The notes beneath the pieces were generated by a model, which saw only the letters and a list, made by a program, of their open reading frames with translations, made no database searches and was not told where the DNA came from. This document shows, one piece after another, positions 1-12,113 of a stretch of DNA of 64,000 nt. Source of the stretch: Rutpela maculata (taxonomy: Eukaryota > Arthropoda > Insecta > Coleoptera > Cerambycidae); contig OW386287.2 of NCBI GenBank assembly GCA_936432065.2, positions 95,727,591-95,791,590 of the forward strand, given 5' to 3'. The position numbers were made by a program, and so were the translations under genes. Each line of letters opens with the position of its first letter. Positions within the stretch are counted from its first letter, which is position 1.

Positions 1-300
1 AACACCAGGGTAACACTAAACAATAATGTATTAACTTACGTACTAATTACAACAAATAAAGAAAAAGAGTATAAATTGGTTAGAAAATCGATATATTAAT
101 AAATATATAAATGAACAACTGCTTGGACTATACGTATTGAAAATATTTTGGAGCTGCCTACATATTTTTTTGGAATAACGAGATGTATTTTTCACAATAG
201 GTACATATATTTTCTACAAAACGCCATCGAAATGATAATACATAAAAAAAGTAATTATGTGTTTATTAATAAGAATACATAATAAAGATATATGATAATA

Positions 301-411
301 TTAGTCGTCTTCATCACTGTCCTCATTTATTGTAACACTGATATCTTCTGCGAACAATTCAGACAGTTTTACTGATGGTTTTGGAATATCAAGAAACCTT
401 GCATATGATAA
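301..411 (-). other. Possible C-terminal coding fragment with acidic tail
   Basis: On the minus strand an open stretch ends in a stop at 301-303 and finishes with an acidic tail (EDSDEDD). It looks like the end of a real protein rather than random reading, but there is no recognisable domain and no confident splice acceptor. Its 5' part lies in an inverted duplication (393-497), so it may be a transposon remnant. The family is not recognised. Confidence 0.22.
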
Positions 412-497
412 ATTCATGTATAAGTATCAGAAAATTAAGTTAATTAGTTTTCTGTTACTTATACATGGATTTATCATATGCAAGGTTTCTTGACGAT
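393..497. repeat. Short inverted repeat (hairpin)
   Basis: Two ~45-bp arms around CAAGAAACCTTGCATATGAT and its reverse complement flank a short spacer near 440. One arm overlaps the possible coding tail at 301-411. It resembles a small foldback element. Confidence 0.6.
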
Positions 498-989
498 ATA
501 CTCATTCGTTGACTGGACTAATTAGTAATATTAAAAGTTTTACAAAGCTGAATACATAGTAATAAGAATAGTTATTCAGGTTAAGAGGAGACAATGCCAA
601 TCACAAAGTTTCATCGGTAAAGCTAAAGCTGAAGTGGGGCGAAGGGTAGGGCAGTGTGGTTATTATAGGGCATCTGCACGTGACATCATAGCTAATCTCA
701 AAAATATGTGTTTCTTAAGATTTAAGAGTATTACGCAGCTATCATTAAAATTTCTGCCTGGTTCCCGTATTGTCAACTAAAATCTAGTTCAGTGTAATGT
801 TTATGAAGTTCTAAATACTTTGTCCTAATAAAATAGGACTCTTTTTGTTAGCAGTCTATTTTTATTAATCAACAATATTGAAAAATTATTTACGTGAATT
901 TTTAAATATTTGCTTGGAGCCAGTATGGCTCCAAGCTAAAAATGCATATACAAACATTAAAAATGAGAATAAATTGAAAAATTTAAAAT

Positions 990-1495
990 TTAAGGTTATG
1001 TTGGGTACATGATGCAGATGCCCTATTATAGATCTGTCCAACACGCTGTCACTTTCCTTTGTTTGTACTACAGCAGCCATCTTTTGTTACGGTAGCTTAG
1101 GGTCTTGGACAGGCCTAAAGGGCACCTTACACCTTCTGTAATAATGTCATTCCAGCAGATCATTACAGAAACATCATTATTAAAAATTTCCCCGTCATGT
1201 TACGTTTCATGCTTAATGCAATAATTATAGCTAGACATGCTTTTTCTCAAAATCCATTCCCCGATAAAACAAAATCGGTGTGCTTTCCATCGCCACTTGA
1301 AACATAATGACGAAAAAATTATGTCAGTAATAATGAACATGTAAGGTGTGAAAAATAATGACAGGGAAATTTTTAGTAATGATGTTTCTGTAATGATCTG
1401 CTAGGCCCGTATAAAACCTTAACCTACCATAACAAAAGATGGCTGCTGTAGTACAAACAAAGGAAAGTGACAGCGTGTTGGACAGGCCTATTGTA
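990..1495. repeat. Foldback element, ~500 bp
   Basis: Segments at 1025-1090 and 1430-1490 are inverted copies of each other (GTCCAACACGCTGTCACTTT and reverse). Inner segments 1140-1215 and 1355-1410 are also inverted copies. The loop lies near 1270. No transposase is seen; it is probably a non-autonomous foldback or MITE. Confidence 0.65.
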
Positions 1496-1499
1496 GTGC

Positions 1500-2330
1500 T
1501 GCAGGTGGCACCATCTATTAAAAGCACCGTACTAAAAATATTGACTGGGAAAATCAGTTTTAACGGCTGGCGTTATTAAACTGAAAAAAAGATATTCTTG
1601 TAGGTAAATTAATACTACACTTCTATTGAAGAAAGTTTTTAGCTAAAATTTGTTTATTACGAAGATCTCTCTTCCCCTTGGCTCATTGCCGCCTGCTCCC
1701 CTCTGATTTGATCGCCTTGCTCCCTCTTAAGTTGATTTTCCATTCCAACAATTATTGAACCTTACATAATTCAATACTTCATCAGTATTAGCTAGAAGAG
1801 TAGTTGTTTTGATAGGTTCTCCAATAATGAGTGTTTTAAAATATTTACCTAACTAGTATATTAGCGTGCCCAGATTAAGGCAACAATATACAGAAAATAG
1901 GTAATTTCATAAGTAAAAAAGTGTGTAAGTTGTGATTTGCTTAATACCTAAATAATATTTTCTAACTATAGTCCTAATTTTAAGAAGAAATGTCGATGTG
2001 TTTATTTTTAAGTGACCTAAAAACAAAAACTGACGTATCTTGGCCCCAAATGCAATTTTATTAATTTCTTTAGAAAAACGTTAGATATTTGATCTATTTT
2101 GACAATTCTTTTGGCACTTTTGATTTAATTATAATATATAGTTTCAACATATTTATAAGGACATGATTGATTTACCAGCGTACGGTAGGCATTGCTGCCA
2201 CTCCTAGGATATACCGTTGGGCCAGCTACGTCAACGCTGGGTTGGATTAGGGCCATGCTTGTTGTCAGCAGCGGGAGGCACATGACGCATGGTAACGGAA
2301 TGTGGGATGGGAAATGTAGGTATTTGTGAG
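1500..2330. other. No gene seen
   Basis: AT-rich sequence without a supported coding region or clear repeat structure. Confidence 0.5.
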
Positions 2331-2335
2331 ATGCG

Positions 2336-3640
2336 TTGCCGTATTGTGTCGTGAAGGAGCATTTAAGCTCTTATTTTTGTGTTTTTGCTTCTAGACTTCT
2401 ACTTCTTCTGAGTCTTCCGCCTCTGATTCCGACAGAACATACATCCTTGGGATTTCTTTATGGTATACCTTCTTTCTTGCCGTTCTTTCTCAGTATGTTT
2501 GGTCCTTTCCTAGATTGTTCACGAACCTCTCAGTTATTATCCACTTGTAGCATGGACGGAAGCGCTAATATTAACAGTCACAAATAAAAAATAGGGAATT
2601 TTTTGTTTGTGACTGTTAATATTAGCGCTTCCTTCAGTAAATGTGTCTCTTCTCAGGATATGTCCCCAATACTTCATTGTGTATGTTTCGATCCACTTCG
2701 TAATTGTCTTCCCTCCTATTAGGTTGACGTTTTATGTCGTTGCGTTAGTCCTAATGGTTTTGCAAGTCAGACGATGTCTCTTTTAGCTCTTCTCAAGCTT
2801 CTTCTGTCAGCTTCTGTCGTTTTTGACTCTGTACCTATGTCGACATTAGCAGCATGATAGTCTTGATCTTTTTCTTCTTTTCTTGTTGGATCCATAGGTG
2901 CCGCAATTTTTATTTTTGAACTTATTGTTGTCCAGTCTAGTTCTTCTGTTAGTTACATTTATATTTAGTCACAGTATTTCTTCTGGATGTCTTCATGCTG
3001 TAGTAGGTGAATCTTCCAGGTATTGTGTATTTTGTGATTTCCTTTACCTATTCTTTCATTTCATATTTCCAGTTTCCCATATAGTATTATGTGGTCTGTG
3101 CTGACTGTTGTCCTTTTTGCTTTAATGCTGTTGACTGTTCTTGTCTCTCTGCTTACCAGGATATGATCTATTTGTGAAGTTGGGTTTCTGTTGCTCTAAA
3201 TATCAAGACAGGTTTGGCTTTTGCTTCACGTCCTTTTGTTGTGTGTATGTTTTCTTAGAAAATACCATTTTCTTGCACCACGCATACCTCTGTTGAAGTG
3301 CTGTGATAATTCAGTCTTGGCGCGATATACCAGCAATGCCTCATTGATTATTTCGGGTTTAATTTAAATTATATTTGTTTTAATATTTTTAATAATTATG
3401 AATGAATGAGTAACTTTATTGATTCGTTAGGATAATACCTAATATACAGTGATATTTTTTTTTACAATTAATTAATATTAAGCAATATAGTCTATGTGCC
3501 CGCGTACATAAATGCAATTTATACATATCCTCGTATAACTTCTTGTACGGCAGAATTGCGCCTAGTCTATCACTTTTTTCCTCTGCGAGAACTTTCGTAA
3601 ATGCGGCGTTCCTCCTCGGCATGAAAAAGACAATTTCCAC
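2336..3640 (-). mobile_element. Decayed LINE remnants, antisense
   Basis: Read on the minus strand, 3100-3330 resembles the end of a non-LTR endonuclease domain (NQIDHIL-like), and 2640-2800 resembles the region after the reverse transcriptase (WI-x-TYTMKYWGH-like). The RT core is missing. A separate open piece at 3416-3640 ends just before an AATAAA (minus strand, ~3415) followed by ATTC-type repeats, as at a LINE 3' end. Many stops and frame changes show it is dead. A 35-bp hairpin (2552-2633, AGCGCTAATATTAACAGTCA and reverse) lies inside. Family assignment is uncertain. Confidence 0.4.
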
Positions 3641-3642
3641 AC

Positions 3643-3841
3643 GTTGGAAAATTGGATTCTACATATTTTTATTAAGCAATCTTGAAAAAATCAGCTGGTT
3701 ATCAATAAATGTTTTAAAGTTATCTTATGTTATGCTTAGGGTGGTAGACACACTCTTAACGTTCCAAAATTTTTGTCGGACAGTTTGTAGAAATATATAG
3801 AATATATATGTAGAATCCAATTTTCAAATTGTCCGACAAAA
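3643..3841. repeat. Nested inverted repeats 5' of the DIRS-like pol
   Basis: TTTTGTCGGACAGTTTG (from 3771) pairs with CAAATTGTCCGACAAAA (to 3841). ATTGGATTCTACATAT (from 3651) pairs with a copy near 3810-3825. These may be remains of the DIRS element's inverted terminal repeat, directly before its coding part. Confidence 0.5.
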
Positions 3842-5134
3842 TATATTTGCCATTAAAGAGCTTTTGCGTCTGGGATTGTAAGATGCAAGTCATCTCCAGG
3901 CCATTTTGTCTCACCAGTATTTCTAGCAGACAAACCTAACGGCGACAAAAGATTTATTCTTAACCTCAAACGATTAAACGAATTCGTAATAGCGCCACAC
4001 TTCAAAATGGAGGATCATAGAACTGCTATCAGATTATTGAACCCAGGGTCGTTTATGACAACTGTGGATCTAAAAGATGCCTATTTTTCAATCTCAGTTC
4101 ATTCGGACTACCGTAAATATCTGAGGTTTGAATTTAATTTTCTCCTTTACGAATTTACTTGCGTTCCGTTTGGACTGTCCTCAGCGCCGTCCTGTTTAAC
4201 TAAATTAATGAAACCAATAGTCTCCTACTTACGCCAAAAAGGCGTATTATGTGTCAATTATTTGGATGATTTCCTAATCTTAGGCAAATCATCCAAACAA
4301 TGTTTAGAAAATACTAAAATGCTAATTCATATTTTACAATCTCTGGGTTTCACAGTGAATTACAATAAAAGTTGTTTACATCCAAATAAATGACAAACAT
4401 TTTTAGGCTTCATATTTGATACAAGTGAAATGAAAATTAAACTACCACCAAAAAAGAAAGAACGCATTAAGAGATGGGCTACTTAGTATCTCAAAAAGAG
4501 ATCTACCTGTAAAATTCGAGAGTTCGTGAAATTCATTGGTACGCTAGTTTCGGCTTGCCCAGCGGTCAAGTATGGGTGGCTTTATACGAAGTCCCTAGAA
4601 CGAGAAAAATTTTTGGCTTTATCTCAGAATAACATGAATTTCGATGCGTTAATGTCAGTCCTACTCTATTTACATCACGATCTGTCTTGGTGGGAACAAA
4701 CAATCTCAGAAACATTCAATAATATCAGAAATGAACGGTTTGAGATTGAAATATTTACTGACACCTCATTGGCAGGTTGGGGTGCTTGCTGTAGCTCTGA
4801 GAAAACACATGGTTATTGGTCTGATTCGGACCAAAAATCGCATATAAACTTCCTTGAACTACTGGCCATATTTTATGGATTGAAATGTTTTGCTAAAAAT
4901 CTTAAAAATTGTGACATACTTTTAAGATGTGATAATACCACCGCTATATCTTATATTAACCGAATAGGTAGCATCCAATATCCAAAGCTATATAAATTAA
5001 CAAGGGAGATATGGCAGTGGTGTGAACACAAGTATATCTGGATATTTGCATCCCATGTCAGTTCTAAAGACAACTACGAAGCTGACAAGGAGTCACGACA
5101 AACGAGCTCGGAAACAGAATGGGAACTGTCCTAA
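3836..5134 (+). pseudogene. DIRS-like reverse transcriptase-RNase H, broken
   Basis: This encodes the DIRS-type pol polyprotein, which copies the element's RNA through RT and RNase H. The open piece 4007-4393 carries RT motifs DLKDAYFSI and VNYLDDF (the YxDD box); its N-terminal extension (PNGDKRFILNLKRLN) is readable from ~3850. A stop at 4391 and others near 4480 interrupt it. The piece 4526-5134 continues with RNase H motifs: FTDTSLAGWGA, NFLELLAIFYGL, and a DNTTAISYIN active-site strand. Pattern and order match DIRS/Ngaro-type elements rather than LTR Gypsy, and a tyrosine recombinase follows at the 3' side. Stops and frame shifts make it inactive. Confidence 0.8.
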
Positions 5135-5559
5135 GAAGCGTTTAATTTACTGGTTAAGTTATGAGAGAAACCGGATGTGGACATTTTTGCCTCTCATATT
5201 AATCACAAATATGTCTCTTGACGAAAGGATCCTGGATCTTTCGCCGTTGATGCATTCACTCTAAACTGGAGCGGTTTTTATTTCTACGTGTTCCCTCCTT
5301 TTAACCTAATTTTAAGAACCCTACGGAAAATAATCGAAGACAAGACTGAAGGAATTTTACTGGTACCCTACTGGACTTCACAGCCTTGGCACCCACTTTT
5401 TTCCAAGCTAGTGGGACAAGAAATATATTTAGATCCATCTCCTGATTTGTTATTTTCTCCTTCCAGGTAAGCTATTAGCCCAACAGCTTACCCTGGTAAC
5501 CGCCAAATTATCTGGCATTCGTTCCTAAACAGAGGCGCACCAGAAGGGGCCATAAAAAC

Positions 5560-6448
5560 CACGATTTTATCAATCGCGGAATCTACTGTCAAGCAATATA
5601 ATACGACCTTCCGCCTTTGTGGGACTTTTGCACAAAAGAAAATATATCTGTATATCAAGAAAGTAACAGAGACGTACTTATCTTCTTGCAGAGGATCTCG
5701 CAGGAACATAATTATAAATACGGGGCACTAAGTTCGCACAGGTCTGCACTCGCCCTTATTTTAGGTAGTGACCTTGGATCAGATCCAATGATCAAGAGAT
5801 TTATGAAAGGCATGTCTCGTATAAGACCAACCCAGCCTAGATAAGCTAATACGTGGGATTCCCAAATTTTATTTTCATACCTGGAAAGCTTACCCCTGAC
5901 TTTCAATCTTTAGCAGCTTTCACAAAAGTTAGTCGCTTTATTGGCCCTTATCACAGGGGGTAGGCTTCAGACCATATCTCTTTTAGGCTATCTAACATAA
6001 GAGATCAACAAGAGATTCAGATTAACATAACGGATCCAATTAAAACTTCAGGGGAAAATAGAGACCCTACCTTACATGTTCCATTTCTTTGACAAAAACC
6101 AAGTCTTTGCATCGCAACGACTCTAAAGAAATATATTGAGATGACAAAGATCTTCTTTTCCTTACGGTTAAAAAACCTTATAGGGTCACAAACAAACAGA
6201 CCTTAAGTAAGTGGGTAAAGCAGCTCCTATCTTTAGCTGGAATTGATATATCACAATTTAAGCCTCATTCCACGCGCCATTTGTCAACTTCAACAGCACT
6301 AAGACAAGGAGTACCTTTGGAAACAATTTGTAGGACAGCAGGTTGGTCAGAACGGACATCTACACTCGTAACATTTTACAATCGTCCACTGTCTGATAAG
6401 ACTGACTTTGCCAAAGCCATTTTGGGCATATCTAATGCCATAGACTAA
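5560..6448 (+). pseudogene. DIRS-like tyrosine recombinase, broken
   Basis: The tyrosine recombinase is the enzyme DIRS elements use in place of a DDE integrase. An N-terminal SAM-like part is readable at 5560-5844 (QYNTTF...LWDFC-type pattern, then SSHRSALALI). The catalytic part is open at 6140-6448, with the HSTRH box (H-x-x-R-H, ~6262-6276) and the tyrosine in TFYNRPL (~6371-6391), ending at TAA 6446-6448. The middle (5845-6140) is full of stops. With the RT-RNase H just upstream, this gives the full DIRS gene order. Confidence 0.75.
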
Positions 6449-6636
6449 CTACAAAATTATTTTTATTTTTTATTTATATTAATAATATTAGAATTATTGC
6501 TCAAAATTCTTGAGCTTTAGATTTCGTAAGAATCATCTATTTTTTGCATTTATTGGTTGGCTTAGAGTTTATTTTCCAAATATTGTTTTGTTTTTCCTCA
6601 TGTAGCGTTCACTGATCCGCAACACAAACTCTTTGA

Positions 6637-7050
6637 ACAACTACATAGTGGATAATCAAGATAATATATTCGGACTGGACGCGAATATAATTGTACGATC
6701 AAACGAACTTACCTGAAGTGAAGTTCGATCGAAATTATATGAAGCGTCCAGTCCGAATATATTATCTTCCCTTCCTCCCGATGGAAACCCTAGATAAGTT
6801 GCCAACGATTAATGAACGAATACTTTAAAAAATGAATAACCAGTCCCCCCGCATGACTGACATAAGCGGTTGCGGGTGGGAAAGGAGAGTTGGTAACGTT
6901 TTTGTTTTGATACCTTTAAACGGTGCACAGAGAGTAGCCAGGGGCGTACTACATAGTGGATAATCAAGATAATATATTCGGACTGGACGCTTCATATAAT
7001 TACGATCAAACTTCACTTCAGGTAAGTTCGTTTGATCGTACAATTATGAA
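6637..7050. repeat. DIRS terminal repeat block with hairpin
   Basis: AATATATTCGGACTGGACGC near 6665 pairs with its reverse complement near 6745, forming a ~110-bp hairpin. The left flank ACTACATAGTGGATAATCAA recurs in direct orientation near 6948, followed by the same GGACTGGACGC word and a second partial hairpin. This matches a DIRS end rather than a simple MITE. Confidence 0.6.
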
Positions 7051-7203
7051 AAAAAGTTACTAAGAAATTTATATAACCATCTATTATCTTTAATAGTTTA
7101 TTGCCCTGCCATAAATTTGTCAACAGCTGTCGACTTTCCAATGGTTTAATGGACTTAAACACTTGTTGGTGGTTTATGTTGCTAAAAAATTATCTATCTG
7201 TAC

Positions 7204-7800
7204 TAGAGATGGGCGCGTGAGTTGATTTTGACTCACGCTCACGACTTTAAACCATTAGCTCATGCACACTCACGCACGACTGATATATGTTAAGGCAAAC
7301 TCACGCACGCTCACGCACGGGATCTTTTGACTCACACACACTCACGAAATCTTCCGTGATTTGGTACCTTAAATGTACAAGCTCACGCCGTGACACGGTG
7401 AAATTCACGTCACATGCCCATCTCTGGACCAGAGTGACCAGACCCGGCCAGGAGGGCTAGGCAACTGGCGAATGCAGTAGAGAGAGATTGCAATTACGCA
7501 TGAAATAATTTGAATGTTGCGTCATTCATCCTGTCTCCTGTCCTTTTCCCTCCCTTCTCGCGCTCGTGTTCCGTCTATCGCTTCGCTTCTTATTCTTGTC
7601 ACGACACGACAGGTTGAAGTTTTAAAGCAGAGATGGGGCGTCGTGTCACGGCGTGAATATTATCTCACGCACGCTCACGCACGGGATCTTTTGACTCACG
7701 CACACTCACGAAATCTTCCGTGATTTGGTACCTTAAATGTACACGCTCACGCCGTGACACGGCGTGACATAGTGAAATTCACGTCACATGCCCATCTCTG
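7204..7800. mobile_element. hAT-type MITE with CTCACGC repeats
   Basis: Flanking perfect 8-bp target duplications ATCTGTAC lie at 7196-7203 and 7801-7808. Ends are TAGAGATGGGC and GCCCATCTCTG, a hAT-type TIR. Inside, a ~170-bp end module rich in CTCACGCACG words and ending CACATGCCCATCTCTG is present twice (7206-7430 and 7630-7800). It looks like two copies joined around a unique 200-bp middle. No transposase is present. Confidence 0.85.
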
Positions 7801-7808
7801 ATCTGTAC

Positions 7809-8574
7809 TAGAGTGTTTCAATATTTATAACATTTATAACGCAAACGAACATGCAATACAGCAGAATATTCTCTATAATGCAAAATACAAATAATACATT
7901 AAAAATTAACGACACTTATCTGTGATATGTTATTACTTCTCTTCTTTTCCTTTACCCTTTTGGTCCAGTTTAATACATTACACTAAAAACACTGTAGAGT
8001 TCTGGATCATGTGCGTAATTATATTTCACACAAATTCGCAAATCGCACATACTGAGACATGTATTACTTTTCAAACATCTGCCACTCACTTGGCAACTTA
8101 AAATTATATCTTTTACATTTTGTATTTAGCTTAAATGATGGCACAAAAAAAGGGGCTGATGAGAGACGTCTACCCTCGACCACGTCTAGCTTGAGACCAA
8201 CATTGTCATAAGGACATAATTAAACAAAAATTACTACAAATTAGAAGTGCAAAAAAATATATATACTACGTCAGCTTTTTGCCAGACTTGGTGAATAATT
8301 CAAAATTTTTACTCCAAATATAGTTAAAATTTAAAGAAAACTGAATTATAGTCAATAAAATATATTTGATCTAATATGTAAAATATATATATAAATCACA
8401 GTATGTAAAAGGCATTTAAGATATGTCAAATATTATTAAATTACAAAAATATAAAATACTATGATGACAATATTAATACTTGAATTATTACTTAAATAAT
8501 GTTATTAATACCTAATTACTAATTATTATAATCAAAGTTTAAAATTTCTATTACTCTACATATATAAATTGTCA
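7809..8574. other. 3' flank of the host cotransporter gene
   Basis: AT-rich sequence just downstream (minus strand) of the SLC12A9-like stop codon; it probably contains the 3' UTR. No separate gene is seen. Confidence 0.45.
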
Positions 8575-8758
8575 TTATAATGTTGTTGAAGTAACTGTGC
8601 TGACACCATGAACAAAAATTGTTGGTGGTAGATTTCTTGAAAATATCTCTAAATTATTATAAAATGATACTGCTTCGGCATCATTTGATGGTGGAGCTGG
8701 TAAGTATATAAATGTCACTGCAGTTTCTTCAGTCTGTTGTAGAATTAACGTATTAACA
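8575..8758 (-). CDS. SLC12A9-like cation-chloride cotransporter, last exon
   Basis: This exon starts after a TTTTAG acceptor (8759-8760) and ends with TAA at 8575-8577. It encodes the conserved C-terminal end of the family (TAVTFIYLPAPP, then LPPTIFVHG and VTSTTL at the terminus). The single leading base completes the AG left by exon 12114-12443, so phase fits exactly. Confidence 0.9.
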
Positions 8759-8879
8759 CTAAAAATTCAAAACAAAAAACTTAATATACATGATGAAAAT
8801 CTATTTTACTATTTTGCTAAGAAATAACATTGAAATTAAAACATTTATGGTAATACTGGTAAAGGCTACATAAATTTAT

Positions 8880-8965
8880 TACTGTGCACATCCCTTCATT
8901 TTTCACGGAAGAGAAGGTAGTAGCGACCTCGGGGGTTGTTTCAACCCTTCCAAGAGGTGTAATTC
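8880..8965 (+). repeat. Fragment of the 13-kb foldback family
   Basis: This ~85-bp piece (CATCCCTTCATTTTTCACGG through TTTCAACCCTTCCAAG) is nearly identical to part of the foldback arm at 13267-13350. It shows the family is dispersed. Confidence 0.7.
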
Positions 8966-10200
8966 TATGCTCTACCACTTCAATCTTCCTAAGACATTTT
9001 AGTGTTTATTACTAAAGTATGAAGATTATTTCATGAAATATCTGTAGTTGTTCCTCAACTGCAATTCAAAAAAAATTTTTTTTCAAAAGAAGTATGCTCT
9101 TTATAATTTAAATTCACTTGTAGAGCAAAATATGTTTCGATCACACAGTTAAACCTAATTGTAACTCGCTCGAAAATTTAATCCTAAACACTACACACTT
9201 TACCATCATTAAATCTAATAAATCTAATGACCCTTTGCTTTGCCAGCTATAGTGTCTAGTAGGGTGTTCCTTATTTTGCGACATTGGATTTTTTTCAGTC
9301 TCACCCCTGAAAGTGATTTCGATTATTTAAAAAATGAACTATACAAAATTTCAACTCGATCGGATAACGCTAACCTATGCCTCAAGGCCATTAAATGTCA
9401 CTAAAATATGCAATTTTCATCTATTTTCAAAAGTATCTTGTTACCGGTTGATCATATCGAAATTTTATACGTTTTTCATCAAATGAAAATTTCATTTTCT
9501 AGAACTTCGCTTACTTGTATTTTTCTCGTACAATTAATACTTTTCGAAATAATGGAGTTTTAATTGGCATAAACAGGTACTAGAACATTCATATTCTCGC
9601 TATTGACGTCTTAGCAAATGTTTTAGATCCCATAAATTATTCGAATTTACAATCGAAATTTTGTATACTACTGGCCATATAAAATGGGCCTCTCAAATTT
9701 TCATAATGTAATTTTGGCCTTAAACATTATTTGCTAATTTTTTATGTCATTTTCCATCGACTTCAAACTGATCCTCTAAAATTTGTATTGCTTGAAATAA
9801 AAAAAATCTGTTTTCAGTTATATACATCAAATCTAACTCTGAAGTAACACACACAAACACGCACACCACATATAACTAGACAACCCCCAAAACAAAGGCT
9901 GTCCACAGATATACATCCAAACCCGCCAGCATTGTCAGTGCCGCACAATCTTTCCAAAGCTTTTCCCATCAGCTCCTTGCTGATATTAGCACAATGTTCA
10001 GCAGATCGGCCTCTTCGCTTTTTGCTTCTAGTTTTCCTGAAATATCAACTGTTTTATATTGTCCACTCTTCAGTTGATGTGACCAAAACATGAGAGTTTG
10101 TCTAATTTTCCTCAAAAGTTCTTTTCTTTTTTAGCTGTACTTTCAAATGTTTTTTATAGACATCATCTCGAATATAAGGTTCTAACAGTCACCACTTACT
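8966..10200. other. Intron, no gene seen
   Basis: AT-rich intronic sequence. A short motif around AAATTTTGTATAC/AACTCGATCGG-ATAACG (9340-9390) recurs near 11890-11930, so parts are dispersed repeat. Confidence 0.45.
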
Positions 10201-10204
10201 TAAA

Positions 10205-10655
10205 ATTTTGACATACATTCATAGAAAAAGGACTTTACTAACTAAACACTCTGATATCCATACCATCAACACCAGAGGGAAAAACAATATCTGTCAAAAT
10301 AAACACTACTATTCAAAATATGAGAAATCACCACTATACTCTGGCACCCGATTGTATAACCTGTTATCCACAGACCAACAATGCTTACCGTTCTCCACTT
10401 TTAAAAGAACTTTAAAAGAATATCTAAGTTCAAATTGCTTCTATACCATCGACGAGTTCATCCAGACCATTAATTAGCCTATATATCACATAAACTTTCC
10501 TTTTTATCGTTATATGTAGGTATACTAAATGTTTGAAATTTTAAAACAATTTGTCAATTTAATTACGATGTCTGTCTTATACTTTTACACTTGTAGTTTT
10601 TTGACTTGTCTTATCTATTGTACTCAATAGCACAAAAGATGAATAAAATTTTTGA
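10205..10655 (+). mobile_element. LINE 3' end (5'-truncated)
   Basis: The open frame to 10477 resembles the extreme C-terminus of CR1/jockey-group ORF2 proteins (NTRGKNN, then SPLYSGTRLYNLL). It is followed by a short 3' UTR and a TTTGAATTTTGAAT tail at 10640-10662. This is a dead-on-arrival truncated copy. Confidence 0.6.
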
Positions 10656-10662
10656 ATTTTGA

Positions 10663-10918
10663 ATCTACCTCTAGACAATGTTGTTTATTACAGGTTAATA
10701 TCCAGACTTTTTCCCAAAATATTAATATTTCGCAAATAACATGCAAAACACTTTTACAAATTGTCATTATAACTTCTCTGAAACTGAAATTCTACCTCTG
10801 GACAATGTTGTATTACAGGTTAATATCCAGACTTTTTGCCAAAATATTAATATTTCGCAAATAATATGCAAAACGGTTTTACAAATTATTGTCATTATAA
10901 CTTCTCTGAAATTGAAAC
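10663..10918. repeat. Two-copy tandem repeat, ~128 bp
   Basis: Two adjacent copies start CTACCTCTAGACAATGTTGT (10664) and CTACCTCTGGACAATGTTGT (10791), with ~90% identity by eye. Confidence 0.8.
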
Positions 10919-10919
10919 A

Positions 10920-12113
10920 AACTCACTTAAAACTTGTCTGCTAAGTGGCAATTTACTGTCGATAATTAGTAGTAATGATTAGTAAAATCTCTAAATAGAA
11001 AGATTTTAGCAGCACCGTCAACACTCGTAACCGGTGAATTCAATAGTATGTGACCATAATTGCGAACAATTGAAGCTGATCGAAGGTCCGCTATATCTCC
11101 CTACTGACGAAAACTTCATCCTATGATGTTTTTGGCCACATCAACCGAAAAGGAAAACATAAAATGGTTAATGGTTCATGGAAAATCAGATGGCAAATGG
11201 TGAAAGAAACTTAATCGACCCAGTGTTTCAGTGCTTACGTGTCAGAATTGAGACCATGGGTTTCCTGGTTCGAGTATCGATCTTTAGTGCCATTTTTAGC
11301 GAGTTAACGAAACTGTAGCAATGACCTAGACCGCGATTGAGTGAAACAACGTGGTTAGTCACTGTTATCTCTACTGAGTTCGAACCTCAGCTGCAGCAGG
11401 TGTCAATATCGCAGAGAATCATTGTTGTTAAAAAACGACCAATGAAAGAGAGTTTGTTGAGGTCGTACGCCTAGTAGACAACCGCGACAGATACTGTGTT
11501 GCTATAAGACATCCCTTACAATAAAGGGAAGCTAATTCAATTAATTCATGGGGCACAAAATGTGTATCCTGGCATTTCAACGAGAACACGAATGTTCTGG
11601 TGCCTGTTTATGCCAACCAAAGCTTCATTATTCCTATACAACTATTAAATGTTTGAGAAAAGTGGAAAGAAACATTTCGATGACGATTTAATCAATAGTT
11701 CATGAGATACTATTGAAAATAGAATAAAATTGCGCTGATGAATTTTAATTGCCTTGAATTAAAATTTTGTATATTTCATTTTTCAAATAATTGGAACCAC
11801 TTTAGGGGGTGAAGGCGAAAAAATTGTAAAAAAAAAATATCGATGAAAATTGCGTCTGATGGTGAATTTTAATTGCCTTGAGGCACCGGTTAACGTTATC
11901 CGATCGAGTTAAAATTTTGTATACATCATTTTTTAAATAATTGGAACCGAAAAAATTGTAAGAAAAAAAATATCGTCAAGTATAGCTAAGAAGCTAGTGT
12001 CTACTGGATAGATATACTTGACAAATTAGTCAATCTTCTGGCTATGTAATCGACTGCCCCTTCCGCCCAAGGCTACGCCACTGAATTTAAAGTAACTATT
12101 ATAGTATTTATAC
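10920..12113. other. Intron, no gene seen
   Basis: No supported coding sequence. A segment at 11735-11830 is repeated in part at 11840-11970 (ATTTTAATTGCCTTGA, AAAATTTTGTATA). Confidence 0.45.

Larger units (their letters stand above)
3836..7050 (+). mobile_element. DIRS-like YR retrotransposon, degraded
   Basis: The element contains RT, RNase H and tyrosine recombinase in DIRS order. It is followed by a complex set of inverted and direct repeats (6637-7050), as expected for the inverted terminal repeats and internal complementary region of DIRS elements. Exact ends were not fixed, because no target duplication is expected for this class. Confidence 0.7.
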
